A DNA stretch of 64,000 bases from Ooceraea biroi (lineage: Eukaryota > Arthropoda > Insecta > Hymenoptera > Formicidae). Below the pieces are notes generated by a model. That model was not told where the DNA came from. It was given only the letters and a program-made list of their open reading frames with translations, and searched no databases. The stretch's first letter is position 1; the number at the start of each line of letters is the position of its first letter. The stretch is from positions 6,479,475 through 6,543,474 of the forward strand of contig NC_039517.1 in NCBI RefSeq assembly GCF_003672135.1, in the 5' to 3' direction. Positions 37,386 through 49,674 of this stretch are shown here, one piece after another. Made by a program: the position numbers and the translations under genes.

Positions 37386-40300
37386 TCATATATCGCGCCT
37401 ATACGGTATTATTGTGCAGCGATTCGCTTGGTATTACCGAGGTCTCCTCGAGTATTCGATTGTAATTAGAATTTATCGCAATAGGGACTGGGAGGCACCG
37501 ATACATAAAAGGCGCCTTGCATCAGCTGCGAGTCGGTACGGAATTGTGCAATCTATTACAAAAAGCGTAAACGTGCACGAGAGCGGATTTATTCCATTCG
37601 CGGTGGCGAAGCTTCTACTCCGAAAGCATCCTTTGTTCTTGTTATTGGTAGACCGTAACAATCCGTAACGACAAAGTGTACTTTGCATCGATCGAATAAT
37701 ATCGAATCTCATAATTCCTGTACGAAAAAAGAAAAACGTGTACATATCGCGGCGTGAGTACGAAGTCGCAAAATTTGTCCCGCATAATAAATGACTCGCT
37801 GTGACGAGACTGCTTTCCGATATATTTTCGCGGATTATAATACGCGCTACCATCTCGTCCCCTCAAATTTGCGTCCGCATTCAAAGTGGCGATCTCGACA
37901 TAATGACGACATCGGCCGTATCGGCGTTACGCGATACCTACCATTAGCCTCATCGGCTATCGATTCCGTTGACCCGCCGTGCTAGAAGAGAGTATTCGAT
38001 AAATTCCGCTGCTAACAGCGTCCGCTCCGTGAAAGGGGGTTGCGCTGGAAAAAACGCAATCTTTCCCGAAATACAAGGTATTTTTTTATAGCGCTTGCAT
38101 AGCGTGAATTATTCATCGTGATAAGCATAAAAGTCACGAGGCCAGGGATCCGCAAGATGAAAATATTCCGCGGATGATTATAGTCCGACCGAGACTCGCG
38201 CAAATCGCATACTCAGCTTCGCGGACAGCTTCCAGATCTGATTTGCACTTGATCGCATGTACACGGTAGTAAAAAGTATCTTTTAATGGATACTCGCGGT
38301 GGGCATATGATCGTTGGAGGCGTGGAACGATGTCACGCCGCGGCGAAATATCTCGCGGGGTCCTCTTCTATCTTGGGATTTTAACGAGAGAAAGATAAAG
38401 ATTGATATCCTTGCGGCGGCGCGGCGGCTCTTCCGAAGGATTACCCGCAGTTCGATCGATATTTGCCGTTAAACGGTCTCGTAATAAATTGATGGTGAAA
38501 TCGCGAGATTCTGTGTTCGTGACTCGTGGGCGAGTCACGGGGCGCTTTGCGCCACCCTCCGCGAGAGGAGCGGCTTTTGCGGATACCATTATGCTATTTA
38601 CTTTCACGCCGCGTAATTACCGCGGTGTTTTGCTGCACCGGCTAGTCACGTCGAAAATCTGGATACTCGTCGGTAGAATCGTTCATTCGTGTGCGACTCA
38701 TCTATTTACCGCAGTCACCGAGACGGAAGGCGAGAGAGAGAGAGAGCCGCAACGGCGTCCGTTTCCGCGTGCATACACGTAAACCACCCCCTGTCCGTAC
38801 ATAGGCGCGGACCATTGCAGGTGGCAGATTGCGTCGCACGGCGAGGTCGACGTGTCGCACCTATGAGAAATTACCCCGTGGCATGCGGTGCGGTTCTCGA
38901 GCACCTGTCTAACGACGCATTTCCATATATATACCGCGTGGCCGTACACGCGAAAGCCCGCGCGCATTGCTTGTACATACGCGCGCGCGTGTACAACTCG
39001 GCGCCTGGGGTGCCTGCAGGGTGCTCGTGACAGCTCCGTGAAGCCCGAAACAAGATCCTTCTTGAGTCTAAGGGCTTACGTGCTCGCGTGGCGCAGCTAT
39101 GTGTGAATGCACCCTTACCTGCTCCGTCGAGCCGGGTTGCTCCGTGGCGGAGAACGAGCAAGGGAGTAAAGGGATCGAGAGGGAGGTACAGGAACGTGAG
39201 TTCGTGAGGACAAGGTTGAGCCGAGAATGGAACCCTCTGCGATTCGGGGGTCTACTAGGATCGATTATCGATAAATGCCTCGTGGAATGCTCCCCAATGG
39301 TCTGATTGTTAGACGCGGCCTCTTCAGTGCCGATTAACAGCCTGGGTGCTGTCGTAACCATCTTCGACGGCGAAGATAGATGCACAGAAATCGTAATGAA
39401 TGGCAGCACGGAGTTCTCCGCACGATATTTATCGCGCGACTCCTCGCGCAATTGGATTAATAAACAAAAGCGCGAGCGTCGTTATATTTATCGAGTCGAG
39501 CGGAGATTTACCTCTTCTTGGGTATCGTTGCAGTTTCCGTGACGCTACAATTTCGAGTGATCCACTCAGCTAACGACTCGCGCCGCATTCGGGCGCTAAG
39601 TAGCGCGCTTTATATGCGTGTAATTAATTCGCGCGCATCGAAAATACGATTTCAACAATACGCCGAAATAAATCGAGGATCCGTATCCCGCGTAATCCAC
39701 ATAGGCTTTACTTCGGCCTATTACAATGCGATTTGCGTGGTGCAACGCGCGATCAATTATCAATAAATCGTCCGTGGATGGTGCCTGATGGTCCTGATCG
39801 TGATGTGGAGTTCCCTCCGAGCTGAGGGAACGTCGGTCAACCAGAGGGTGTCGACGTTTCGCATGGCAGCCGACTGGATTCTTTCCAGTCACTTAGCACA
39901 ACGAGGGAGAAAAATAGACGCGCGACGATTTATAGATTTTCTCTACGTCGCGAAACATTTTATTCCGCCCGTTACGCGCGCGACATTGAGCTCCACTCGT
40001 TGCTGGTCAATTTTCCTGATCGATTATTTAAGAATAATAAAGTTACTCAACCAAGAGAAATCTGAATTGCTCCTCTTTCTTCTCGAGCGAAAAATTTTTC
40101 GTTGTTTTATACGCGCAACAATACGTATCCTGTTTTTTCTCAGCAAAATGCATTTACAAATGACTGAACAGAAGTGCCCGTTCTTTCGCTTTGCGTAAGA
40201 TTCCTGCTCACCTTTCCCGTTGTTCCAGCTTTGACCCAGATAGTCAATGACGCTGCTGGGGAACAAATTTTACGAGCGAGCAGAAATTGTTTGTAATTTT

Positions 40301-41260
40301 TAAATGCTGTTTCCTAAGATCTTTCTTTCTCGTTATCATCCGCAAGCTACGATTATTTTCTTCGGTGGTGCAAATTAGGAGAATAGTTTTAAATGAAAAT
40401 GTACAAGAGAAGAATGGTACTTCTTACTCTAACTGTCGACAGGTCAGCGTAGCCGGAAAAGACGCGCGTGTACGTCTCGTCTTTCGATACAAGAATACTT
40501 CTTTGCGAAATGCAATTTTAGAAATCTCTAGAAGAGATAACTCTTGAATAATCCACATTGAGTCGGCACGTAGCCCTCAATCAAATCGTCTCCGATACCG
40601 GTATCAGCTCTCGCGCCATAACTGCATAATGATATCGTATCACCGCGGAAGACGATAGATCCATTTGTCAAATTCGACATGGTGAGTTATGATGATCTCA
40701 CCCCTCTTTCGCCTGCAGCTATCACAATTCATCCGCTTCCCATCTGCGGGATTCTTCGGTCTCTGCGATTCTTCCCGCCCCACGGCTTATCTCCTGCATC
40801 TCCCGAGCCCCCTCGAAGGAAACCAAACGAGAGATAGGAATGGCATTCGCGCCGGACTGAGCCGATGTGTGCCGGCCAATGCATGCTGATAAACCCGTCG
40901 GACGAATTTAAATCCCGGGATGGCGTCTGTGCAACTCCCGAACTCCCGCACAACGGCTAGCCGCTCTGCTGCTGTTCGATCCTGGATTCTTCCGCGTTGC
41001 AACAATTCCTCTGGCCGGCGTTGCGGTTTAAATGTATCACGCCGGACGATTTATTAACCCATTCCACGAGCAGACATTGCGAACTTCGAGGATTTCGTCG
41101 AGATAGATACCGATAACTTTCCACGCCGCCGGCGTCTTCCGTGCTCCCGCGGCTTTCGTGATTGCGATGCCGGCCATTTTCCTAGCGGGAATATGCGCGA
41201 TCTGATGGATCGCCGTGGTATTCCGACACTTGGCAACTCAGACATAAATAATATTTGTGT

Positions 41261-41263
<3 letters not shown>

Positions 41264-41299
<36 letters not shown>
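41264..41299. repeat. (AT)18 microsatellite
   Basis: Uninterrupted AT dinucleotide run. Confidence 0.95.
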
Positions 41300-41301
<2 letters not shown>

Positions 41302-42804
41302 TTCTCTCGTAATCTATTTTATAAAATTGTGGATCGTATGATAAATCTCTGCAGGAGATTTCTGATTATGATCGGAACGTTATGTGAAAAATGGTTGAGG
41401 ATAAATCCGTGATTTGCAACAGTGCGCGTTTTGTCCGTCAGTTGTTAGTCATTTGTTATTCATTTGGTATGCTCGTAAAACGAAAATATGTATTAATACC
41501 GATTGCTTCTGTTTATTACCTTCCTTATTAGCAGAGCTTGCGTCGATGAGTAAAAGCGCCTCGTTGTTAAAATAAAGGAGTACTAAAAAAGTTGGAAAGT
41601 ACACTGAAGTAAGCGATGCAACATAATTAATGTTGCTGCTCGTTAAAAATTAGTATCGAAACTTGCGAGTGGCAAATAATCCTGTCAGTATTAAAGATTT
41701 TTCTTTTACTCTCTCGAGATCTTGTGTTGTGTTAAATAATATAGAAAATAATTTATTGAGATAATTTATTACGAATTTTGATAATTTAGGATGGCAAAAA
41801 TGAGAAAAATTGAAGAAATTCGCGGAAACTTTGCGCCATTGCGAAAATGCTGCGACGTTTATAAGAAAAATTATACGGTAAGGAAAAAATATTAAATATG
41901 TATACGGCGGAACTTTATGATCTATAACAATGTAGAGGAAGTAATTTTCAGCTTGCATACAGGTGTAAATTGAGCACGATCTCGGTGTTGCAAACTAACC
42001 ACGGAGTTTCGTATAATTTTATTAGTTCCTTGCGCGTTGTATCACTAACCCGTAGTTGCATTATGTTAACGTGTTTATCGTCACAAGAAGATGGTTCATT
42101 TAACGTGAGGAAATTAATACTTGTAATCAACTAACAGATTTTAGCTACGAGAACTCGCGTTGATTGATTGATGCGCTTTTCTCAATTTTTAAAAGAATCT
42201 CTTCCCGGCGTTCGCACTGAATAAACAATGGCACTTGCTCCACCATTAACTATCCGAACATACTTTGTACAAATGCGCTCGCACTCTTCCTTGATTGGAC
42301 AGTCATTGTCGTCAGTTTTCTTATCTCGCAGCTGCCTCGGCTGCAAGAACAATTGCATCGGCAATGATGTGACCAAACGTTCCAACTCGCGAAAACACAT
42401 CGCCTTCCTCTCCGCATTGTTTCATTCATTTCCTTCGCTGTTTTCTTCGCGGGACGACGAGATAATTCGCTAATGGAGGGGCAACTCGCAATTACTTCGG
42501 TGTCGTCTTTATCGCCTTTTGCAGCGGCACTTTCTTGGAGTATCCATTGTTATGTCTTCGCTCTTGTGCTTCAGGCTCTGCAACCCTCTTCCTCCCCCGG
42601 CCCCCTTTCCTGACATATTTTGCGCGCCACTCGGAGACAACTTTATATCGGAAACCGCCGCCGCTTAATTGTGTTAATTAATTAACTACGGGAACTATCG
42701 GTGAGACCAACTTACAGGCACATTACGGTAACAAGTTTGCGGTTGTGGAAAGACGGAAGTTGCTCTAGGTCAAAGTTGAACACGATGGGGACGTCGAGGC
42801 AAGC

Positions 42805-43711
42805 TATTCAGTCCGCAAACAGGATTTATCTTCGCTCGCTCGCTCGCTCGCCTCGCGTATACCCATTTTGTCTCTCGCGCCCTCTCTTTGTCTTTCTCCT
42901 GATTCCTATGTCCAACAAAGGGACAATTTCCTGATGGACGAACATTCCCGAGATGTCCGGTCGGCCTCGCAATATCCTTCGGAACTTCAGAACCAATTAG
43001 TTGGTTATCTGAAACTTGATATTAAAACACGATGCGTTCATGAACATGCATCATCTGAGATGATGCTTTTCCTCTCTAAAATCTCTGAAATCGAGAGAGA
43101 ATATTCCGAATTATATAATCTGTTTAATTATCATCGTGTTACCGTAGCGTAATATATTACTAAAGTCATGAAGATGTAGTCAAAGACGTGACAGACGAGG
43201 TTCCGAGACTCAGAGTTACGCGAGGCGACGAAGATAGGATTGGTAATTCTATTCGCAAACACGATTTATTTTCCCTTGTTCTCTTTCTGCTAGTCTGGTC
43301 CCGTTTCCTCTCAACGCTAGATACTCTTCGCCCTGATTCACTTATTACGCTAAAGGACAATTTACTGACGGACAGACCATCTTTGGGATGACTTTCACTT
43401 GTGTGTTCCTTTCAACGTGTACTCGCTTTTCTACACTTCGTGCTTTTACTTCGGAATGCCATTTATTGTATCTGTCTATTTTTTATATTTTGGTTACTTC
43501 TGCAATAATAGTAATAATAATGTCGTACTGGCTTCGGCGAACCTTACGGAGATACTTGTCGAATCAATCAATCCCTTTCGCAGAATTTATCGCGCTTTAT
43601 CCGAGAGACGGACATATCGGTTCTTTTAATCTTAAAGTATGGCAACACCTTTATAGCGAAGCGTACCATGAACGATAGAGGCGTCAATTCAATCCACAAA
43701 CGGGATTTATC
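42805..43711. repeat. Degenerate repeat with period about 441 bp
   Basis: The segment ATTC(A/T)(G/A)TC(C)GCAAACA(G/C)GATTTAT recurs at 42805, 43246 and 43686. Units 1 and 2 also share GACAATTT(C/A)CTGA(T/C)GGAC and a GATTC(C/A) box about 90-120 bp further on, and both end near GAGATG or GGGATG. Unit 3 is recognisable mainly by its first 25 bp. Confidence 0.6.
42833..42850. repeat. (CGCT)n tetranucleotide run
   Basis: Four and a half units of CGCT/GCTC inside the first unit of the 441-bp repeat. Confidence 0.8.
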
Positions 43712-45475
43712 GTCCCATCTCCTCGTTGCCTCTCCTTCATCCTGCCATAGACCTCTGGTCCTCCTCGATTTTCTTATCGCGCGGAGAGATTCTTCGGAGA
43801 GACACTTTCAAGGATTTCCTAAGCGTCCTCTTTCATTTTTCTTTTAACGTTTCGGGAATAGCGTTCACTCAGAATTGCCACCGTTCGATCTATTTTGTTT
43901 GCCCGTCTCTTCCATTGAACTGAGAGATTCTGAACTGCTGAAAGATTCCAAGCAATATAATGATTTGAAAGCCGGGATTATAACGGCCGGCGTGATAAGT
44001 TGCCGTCGAACGAATTATACCGCCGAGATAGATCCTTGACGGTATTAGCGGATTACGCGTGCTCATACCCAAAGCTAAAACTGTTCCCGCTGAATAATCG
44101 ATCCATTATCCAGCACGGAAGATAGATACATCCCTTCCGGCGTATCGAATCCATTCGGGGATTCTCGCAGCGTAACACACGTGTTAACCCTTGCTATCTT
44201 GCTAAGAAATTACTTCCGCGAATCGCAGCCTGCCCCGGGAAAATTAGTATCGTCTGTAAATTATTCTTAAGTCAGAGAATTACGACTACAACCCTCGCCG
44301 CCTACCAAGAAATTACATTACAGTCGGAAGTTAACTTTCGGATCGTCTACCAATTCGCAATTATACATTTGCCTAGAGCTTTCCTGCTGGAATACGATTA
44401 AACTTCCTCAATTTTAACACGTTAATACCATTTCGACGCAATTAACACATTTCCGCTTTAATCTACTTTTCCACTCTCCGTCGTTTACCTGCATTCTCGC
44501 AGATAAAATTTCTTGCAACAACATAAAAGTACGCTCTTTGCCATAAACCTTAAATATTGTCCCTGTTCCGTGAAAAAAACGGGACGTCGTTTACGTCGGC
44601 TTTATGCTAAGGGGCCAGGGTGGTGGAAAAAAATGAAAGGATCGTAAAGTGGTGAAAACTTTATATTTCAAAGGTGTCAACAACGCTCGAGTAATGTCTG
44701 ACTAACGAGAAACAACGCTTAACGATGTACCTACGAGCCTGTACCACGATCGAGCCGTAATCGTTTTCCCGAACGACCCTATCGCCGAGAAAAAACAAAG
44801 CGGGTAATGTAGAACGGTATTCAGTTGGGTGGTTTCTTATGACAGGGTTGAAGAATGCAGAGTGTAATCTAAAACGTAGCGTTCGTCGATTATACGTATT
44901 GTTTAGCCTGAAAACAGTACCATGCGCTCATTTCGTATGATGTTAAATTTAAGTAGAATAGCATAAGTAGAAAATTAATGCAATGCGTCTGTTTAGTTTG
45001 GAAATGAGTGAGTTGTATTTAACCGTGAAATAAATTAAAAGAACCTAGCACGCGTTAATCAGAAGTTTTAATTTATTGTATAACTAAATTAACTTCTTAT
45101 TTTCGAACCGCTCTCTCTAATTACTTTGTTCAGATTTATTTTATACTTAACGAAGCTTGTATATCAAGTTGGAATATTAACTCAATTACAATATACTAAC
45201 AGAAAATATATAAAGCACGAAGTAAAATATCTTTGTAAAACTTATAAAGGAAAAAATAATACTTATAAAGGAAAGACATCAGAGAGATCGAAAAAGATTA
45301 ACATAATCTTTTTCAATTATTCTACGGTAATCAAGGACTCGATTAAAATTTGTATACGAGTTAATATAATGCGTTACAAAATATTTTCGATCGGAAAGTT
45401 GATTCTAACAGCGCTAAAAGCACATATGTATAGAGTATAAAAACAATATCTATAATAAGATAATAATATTATACT

Positions 45476-45481
45476 TTTATT
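45476..45481 (-). terminator. Poly(A) signal AATAAA of the His-rich gene
   Basis: AATAAA on the minus strand, 132 bp beyond the stop codon at 45613, within AT-rich DNA. It is the first canonical hexamer that I see after the stop. Confidence 0.6.
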
Positions 45482-45612
45482 CTATGCTCCAATAAATATC
45501 TGTTTCCAATTTTTACAGACGCGCACACATGCATCGCGTTTACGAGTAACTTAGTTTAAACGCTCTGCTTTTAAGCAACCCTGTCATGTTCTGCGTCGTG
45601 GTAATCCCTTCA

Positions 45613-47445
45613 CTAGACTTGCACGACCCCCACGCGCTCGACAGACTCCGTCACTTCCGCCGGTTTTGCGATCTTCAGCACGTCTTCCACTGGCGGTGTC
45701 ACGGGCACCGCCGCACTCTCTTCCGGAAACACGTATTCTTCATGAACCGGCGAGGATCCGAAGTGATCGCCGAAATGATGACTCTTGTAGTGCTCGTGAC
45801 CGTGGTTCTCAAACACGTCGTGGTGATGGTCCTCATGGTGCTTGTGATGGTGATCGTGACCATGCTTGTGATGATGATCTTCGTGGTGCTTGTGTCCCTC
45901 GTGATGCTTGTGGCCATGCTTGTGATCATGGCCTTCGTGATGCTTGTGATGCTCGTGATGTTGATGATGTTCATGATGATCATGATGATGCTTGTGATCG
46001 TGACCGTGCTTGTGGTCCTCCTTGTGCTCGTGACCATGCTTATGCGACTCGTGATGGTGATGCTTGTGGTCTTGGTGATGGGAGTGATGGTGATCCTCGT
46101 GATGACCGTGGTGATGATCCTCCTTGTGACCGTGCTTGTGATGATGACCGTGCTTGTGATGATGATCTTCATGGTGATCGTGCTTGTGGTCTTCATGGTG
46201 GCCGTGATGATGCTCTTCATGATGGCCATGCTTGTGCTCATGACCGTGCTTGTGGTGATGATCTTCGTGATGATGGTGCTTGTGATCCTCATGGTGACCA
46301 TGCTTGTGATCGTGTCCGTGCTTATGGTGATGATCCTCGTGATGTCCATGATGATGCTTCTCGTGGTGGCCGTGCTTGTGCTCGTGTCCGTGATGATGCT
46401 TGTGCTCCTCCTTATGTCCGTGCTTGTGATGCTCCTTGTGATCGTGTCCGTGATGATGATGATGCTTTTCGGTTTCCTTATGAGTATGATGATGATGATG
46501 CTCATTAACGTGATGATGATCGTGATGATGATGATGCTCATTGTGGTGGTGATGCTTGTGATGATGATGATGCTCAGATTGATGCTTGTGTTCTTCGTGA
46601 TGCTCATGCTTCGAGTGATGATGATGTCCGTGATGATGCTTGTGCTCTCCGTGATGCTTATGCTCATGGCCGTGCTTATGGCCGTGCTTGTGACTGTGAC
46701 CATGCTTGTGCTCGTGGCCATGATGATGCTTGTGTTCCGAATGATGCTTATGGCCATGATCGTGATGGTGTCCATGTTGATGATGATGGCCATGGTGATG
46801 CTTGTGGTCTTCGTGATGTTTATGCTCCTCATGATGATCGTGGCCGTGCTTGTGTTCGTGACCATGATGATGCTTGTGTCCGTGGTGATGCTTATGCTTC
46901 GCGTGATGATCATGATGCGAATGATGATCGTGGTGATGGCCGTGATGATGCCCATGATGATGTCCGTGCTTGTGGTGGAAGGAAGGAGACCTGTAGAATG
47001 ACGTGTCGAATTCGTGGATCCTGCGCTGTGACTCAATGATCGGCGGGGTCACAATGGTGACGTGATCACCTGACGGTGATCCAGTTTCGGTTATCCGCGT
47101 GATGATTTGCTTCGGTTGTGATGTGATTCGCGGACTAAGAGCCGCGCCAAAGGTTGCGCTGACAAGTGGAAGTGGAGTTGGGCCATTCAGCGGTGACAAC
47201 GGCTGAGGGAAGTTCAACCCGAGATCGGACAACTGACGTTTCTTCGGATTTTTTTCGGGCGGCGCGATAATACTCGGCAGATTCTGAGACGCGAACGACT
47301 GCGGCGTCTGCAACTGTCGTGGCAGTCTGATGGAGTTGGCCAGCTCCTGCTTGACCGTCGACGCTTGCGGTCGAGTCTCATCTCGTGTCCCAGCTTCCTG
47401 GCCGGTCGCTGCTGCCAGCAGCAGACCGACGACCGGAAACCACGC
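45613..47445 (-). CDS. His-rich gene coding exon 2 (610 codons and stop)
   Basis: Acceptor TTCTAG immediately above 47445, with the acceptor TAG itself an in-frame stop, so translation must enter by splicing. The frame is open to TAG at 45613-45615. It codes residues 5-614. Starting the protein at the internal TTG at 47313 is wrong: the open frame extends 44 codons further and includes the hydrophobic core of the signal peptide. Confidence 0.93.
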   Translation of the reverse strand, partial: AWFPVVGLLLAAATGQEAGTRDETRPQASTVKQELANSIRLPRQLQTPQSFASQNLPSIIAPPEKNPKKRQLSDLGLNFPQPLSPLNGPTPLPLVSATFGAALSPRITSQPKQIITRITETGSPSGDHVTIVTPPIIESQRRIHEFDTSFYRSPSFHHKHGHHHGHHHGHHHDHHSHHDHHAKHKHHHGHKHHHGHEHKHGHDHHEEHKHHEDHKHHHGHHHQHGHHHDHGHKHHSEHKHHHGHEHKHGHSHKHGHKHGHEHKHHGEHKHHHGHHHHSKHEHHEEHKHQSEHHHHHKHHHHNEHHHHHDHHHVNEHHHHHTHKETEKHHHHHGHDHKEHHKHGHKEEHKHHHGHEHKHGHHEKHHHGHHEDHHHKHGHDHKHGHHEDHKHHHHEDHHHKHGHEHKHGHHEEHHHGHHEDHKHDHHEDHHHKHGHHHKHGHKEDHHHGHHEDHHHSHHQDHKHHHHESHKHGHEHKEDHKHGHDHKHHHDHHEHHQHHEHHKHHEGHDHKHGHKHHEGHKHHEDHHHKHGHDHHHKHHEDHHHDVFENHGHEHYKSHHFGDHFGSSPVHEEYVFPEESAAVPVTPPVEDVLKIAKPAEVTESVERVGVVQV

Positions 47446-49610
47446 CTAGAATGACAGACGAGCTTGGTAAATGGGACCTGTTTGTGTAACGGAGACATCT
47501 TCTGGGTTGATCTATTGGCAACTCCTGATTAACGCTGGACTTTAATTATCCATAGTAACTGTAAGTAGTATACCGAGGCAGATAGACGTCTATGTAATAC
47601 CATCGAATGCAATGTATAATTAGACTTCAGATAATGGTGCTGCAATGATCTAAATTTTCCACTTTTATTATTTAATTTATGTATTACTTAATTTATTCTA
47701 CATAATATATCAACAATATCCTCAAAGAAGCGACTTGAATATTGATTCGTTTATTCTTGAGGTAGATGCAAAGCGTGTCATATCAGGTATACAGACTTTT
47801 GTCGTGCACATGCATTTGTCGTACGCATGCACACTCGAGCGGAAAAACCAGAGATAATATCTAGTAAATCGTCGGGGAGTCGTTTTATCGCGCTTCAGGC
47901 TTCTTGTCGCTGATTCCTCGAGGGAAAGAAGAGATTGCTCGACTAACGAGAACCGAAATCACATCTCGAACCAGTAAGAAAATCAGCATGGTCAGCTGGC
48001 GTGTTTGCCGTAAAGAATCAATTAATCACTGCTGAATATAATCGCCTTGGTGATTTATTCGGGATTCCACGAGGACGGACGCACGTAGGAATTGGGAATC
48101 AGTAGAAGACGGTGATATCAAATTATTCTTGGAGATCCGCTTCTGTGACTCGCTCGATCGTGCGATCGGACTCGAAAGTAGATTGAATCTATGACGTAAT
48201 TCCACACTTTATCTTTCACGATCTTATTTAACTGAACCGTTTTAAACGAAGCTTGTTACATACCGTCCCGGATGCGCACTCCGTTTCGATTTTTTCTATT
48301 ATTACTACTTCGTAAATCCGAAATTGAAAATCAAGTTATAGGTTATTCATCTGTTTAATCTATTTTGTTACATGCCTGCATCACTTTATAACAATCTTAT
48401 TTATGGAAGACTTTATTTTCAGATTTTGTACCGTGAATTCTAATAGAATAGTGACCCAATATGTTTTCCGATAAAAGAAAATATCAGAAATAAATTCACG
48501 CGAAATGTAATTACTTTTGATGTAAACATTCAGTATAAAATAAGATTCTTGAAAATTTAATGCAAATTCGAAAAATGTAATAATGTCTCAGAGTGCTACG
48601 TCAATAGTAACCACGCTCTACGCCGAGTGGTATGAGGCAGCTTTCAGACGATTATTTAACGCTTTCAATCGACGCGGGGACAATTAAACGCTAGATCCAA
48701 TTAGAATCGAAAGAGTCCCATCGAAGGAACTTCAGAAAGTCCGGAATCTCAGTTTCCCTCCCTTCAGCGTTTCTCCTTCCGCAATATCTCATTCCGCGGC
48801 ATCGCGACGCCGCCACCGCCGCTAATTTCCTCGCTCCGACGAGTAGCTGCAACTGCAGCAAGCTGGCGATGGCATCCCGCGCTGATATATTCTTCTTGAA
48901 ATGCAAATGTTCCGGCGCTTAATAACTCGGAATTTAATCAGCGACAAAGCAATTTATACAAAAGATCTCGGACGCTGACGACGCCCGACGTCGCTGGACG
49001 CCGGCGGCGCCGTCCACGACGAGAATCCCAAACGGCGAGACGTGTTTTGCACGGAACGGCGAGCTGCCGTCCTTCCCCATTACGAACTTTGGCCACGTTT
49101 ACAGTCGGATTAACGTGATACGCCGGGATACGCGATCGTCTCTGGCGAGAATTTCGGGCCGCTCGTCAATTAAGCACAAATGCCTTGGTCCGCACTAATG
49201 ACGGATGTCCCGATGGTAATCTTTATTTGTGACACTTGTACATCACAACTGTCCACGAACTCGCGAATCAAATACGTTCGCCCTTAAATCCGGACTGATA
49301 CCAATGATAAATTTCGAGGTCGATGTGTCACGCAATGTCCCCATCACGATGCTGAGTTCAGTAATACGTTGATTAATCAAAGTAATTAAAAGGGCGTGCG
49401 AGAGGGAACTGATTTTTACAGAATGGAAGGCCAAATCGTTCTCGCAGATGAATTCCGTCGTTTCCCGCTGTATTATGCGAGCGGAGTGCTACTTTGAAAA
49501 CAATTAGAAACTTGGCGCACTTCATTCACGCGACCCTTCAACTACTTCGCTCGTCGAGGAGAAACGCTCCTCCGGAGAACTGTGAGGGCGAAACTTACCC
49601 ACGTAACCAT
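45613..49610 (-). CDS. Secreted histidine-rich octad-repeat protein, two exons, 614 residues
   Basis: Join of 49610-49599 and 47445-45613, minus strand, phase 0 junction. The deduced order is: signal peptide (MVTW plus AWFPVVGLLLAAATG, residues 1-19); a 140-residue region rich in Pro, Ser and Thr with a dibasic KKR at 72-74; a His tract at residues 161-546 containing His, Lys, Glu, Asp and Gly and little else; and a 67-residue tail with DVFENHGHEHYKSHH, a Pro/Val-rich segment and the C-terminus GVVQV. Function is unknown. Inference: the dense His/acidic content would bind transition metals such as zinc or copper outside the cell. Similar insect models are often automatically named histidine-rich glycoprotein-like, without real relation to the vertebrate protein. 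Both His codons (CAC and CAT) and varied acidic codons are used, so the tract is not a simple recent microsatellite. The first exon is inferred from phase, signal peptide and promoter fit. Confidence 0.88.
45817..46464 (-). repeat. 27 in-register histidine octads (24-bp period)
   Basis: Residues 332-547 divide without any gap into 27 blocks of eight. All but one block begin with His, and 24 have His at position 5. Common blocks are HHEDHHHK, HGHDHKHG, HHEDHKHH and HHEEHHHG; HHEDHHHK followed by an HGH block occurs four times. The same register can be followed upstream through more degenerate blocks to about residue 164. Confidence 0.85.
47446..49598 (-). other. Intron of the His-rich gene (2153 bp)
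   Basis: GTAAGT to TTCTAG. AT-rich in its first half near exon 2, more GC-rich around 48700-49200. No nested gene recognised. Confidence 0.75.
49599..49610 (-). CDS. His-rich gene coding exon 1 (four codons, MVTW)
   Basis: ATG GTT ACG TGG followed directly by a consensus donor GTAAGT (49598-49593). The ATG has G at -3 and G at +4. Joined in phase 0 to exon 2, it gives a complete signal peptide with MVTW leading into the hydrophobic core. A TATA box lies about 65 bp upstream. No other ATG with an in-phase donor was seen nearer to exon 2. Confidence 0.75.
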
Positions 49611-49674
49611 GTCGGCGTTATTTCGACGGATGCAGCCAGCGAACAACTGGATGCCAAAACTGAGTGACTACGTA

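Larger units (their letters stand above)
30937..45475. other. 14.5-kb interval without a supportable gene
   Basis: Lies between the transposon remnant and the His-rich gene. Both strands carry many short open frames without domain, signal-peptide or splice context. Contents that can be named: short direct repeats at 31474-31531, a 19-bp palindrome at 31908-31926, a GC-rich patch at 33190-33530, microsatellites at 35786, 41264 and 42833, a diverged duplication at 36446 and 37335, and a 441-bp period repeat at 42805-43711. Exons under about 100 bp could be missed. Confidence 0.5.

Noticed and set aside
45586..47001. 471-residue plus-strand open frame rich in Met, Val and Leu
   Set aside because: It is the exact antisense of the CAY-rich histidine tract (CAC/CAT read as GTG/ATG). 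The hydrophobicity is an artefact, and there is no promoter or family match.
45699..47036. 445-residue minus-strand frame rich in Ile, Thr and Ser, and the plus frame 45666-46508 rich in Asp and Arg
   Set aside because: Shifted readings of the same repeat. The His frame alone has a signal peptide, a conserved-looking tail, and splice, promoter and poly(A) context.
47214..47498. ATG at 47498 (MSPLHKQ) as the start of the His-rich protein
   Set aside because: It is in another frame. Reaching the His frame would need an intron of about 32 bases with a poor donor. The exon at 49599-49610 fits far better.
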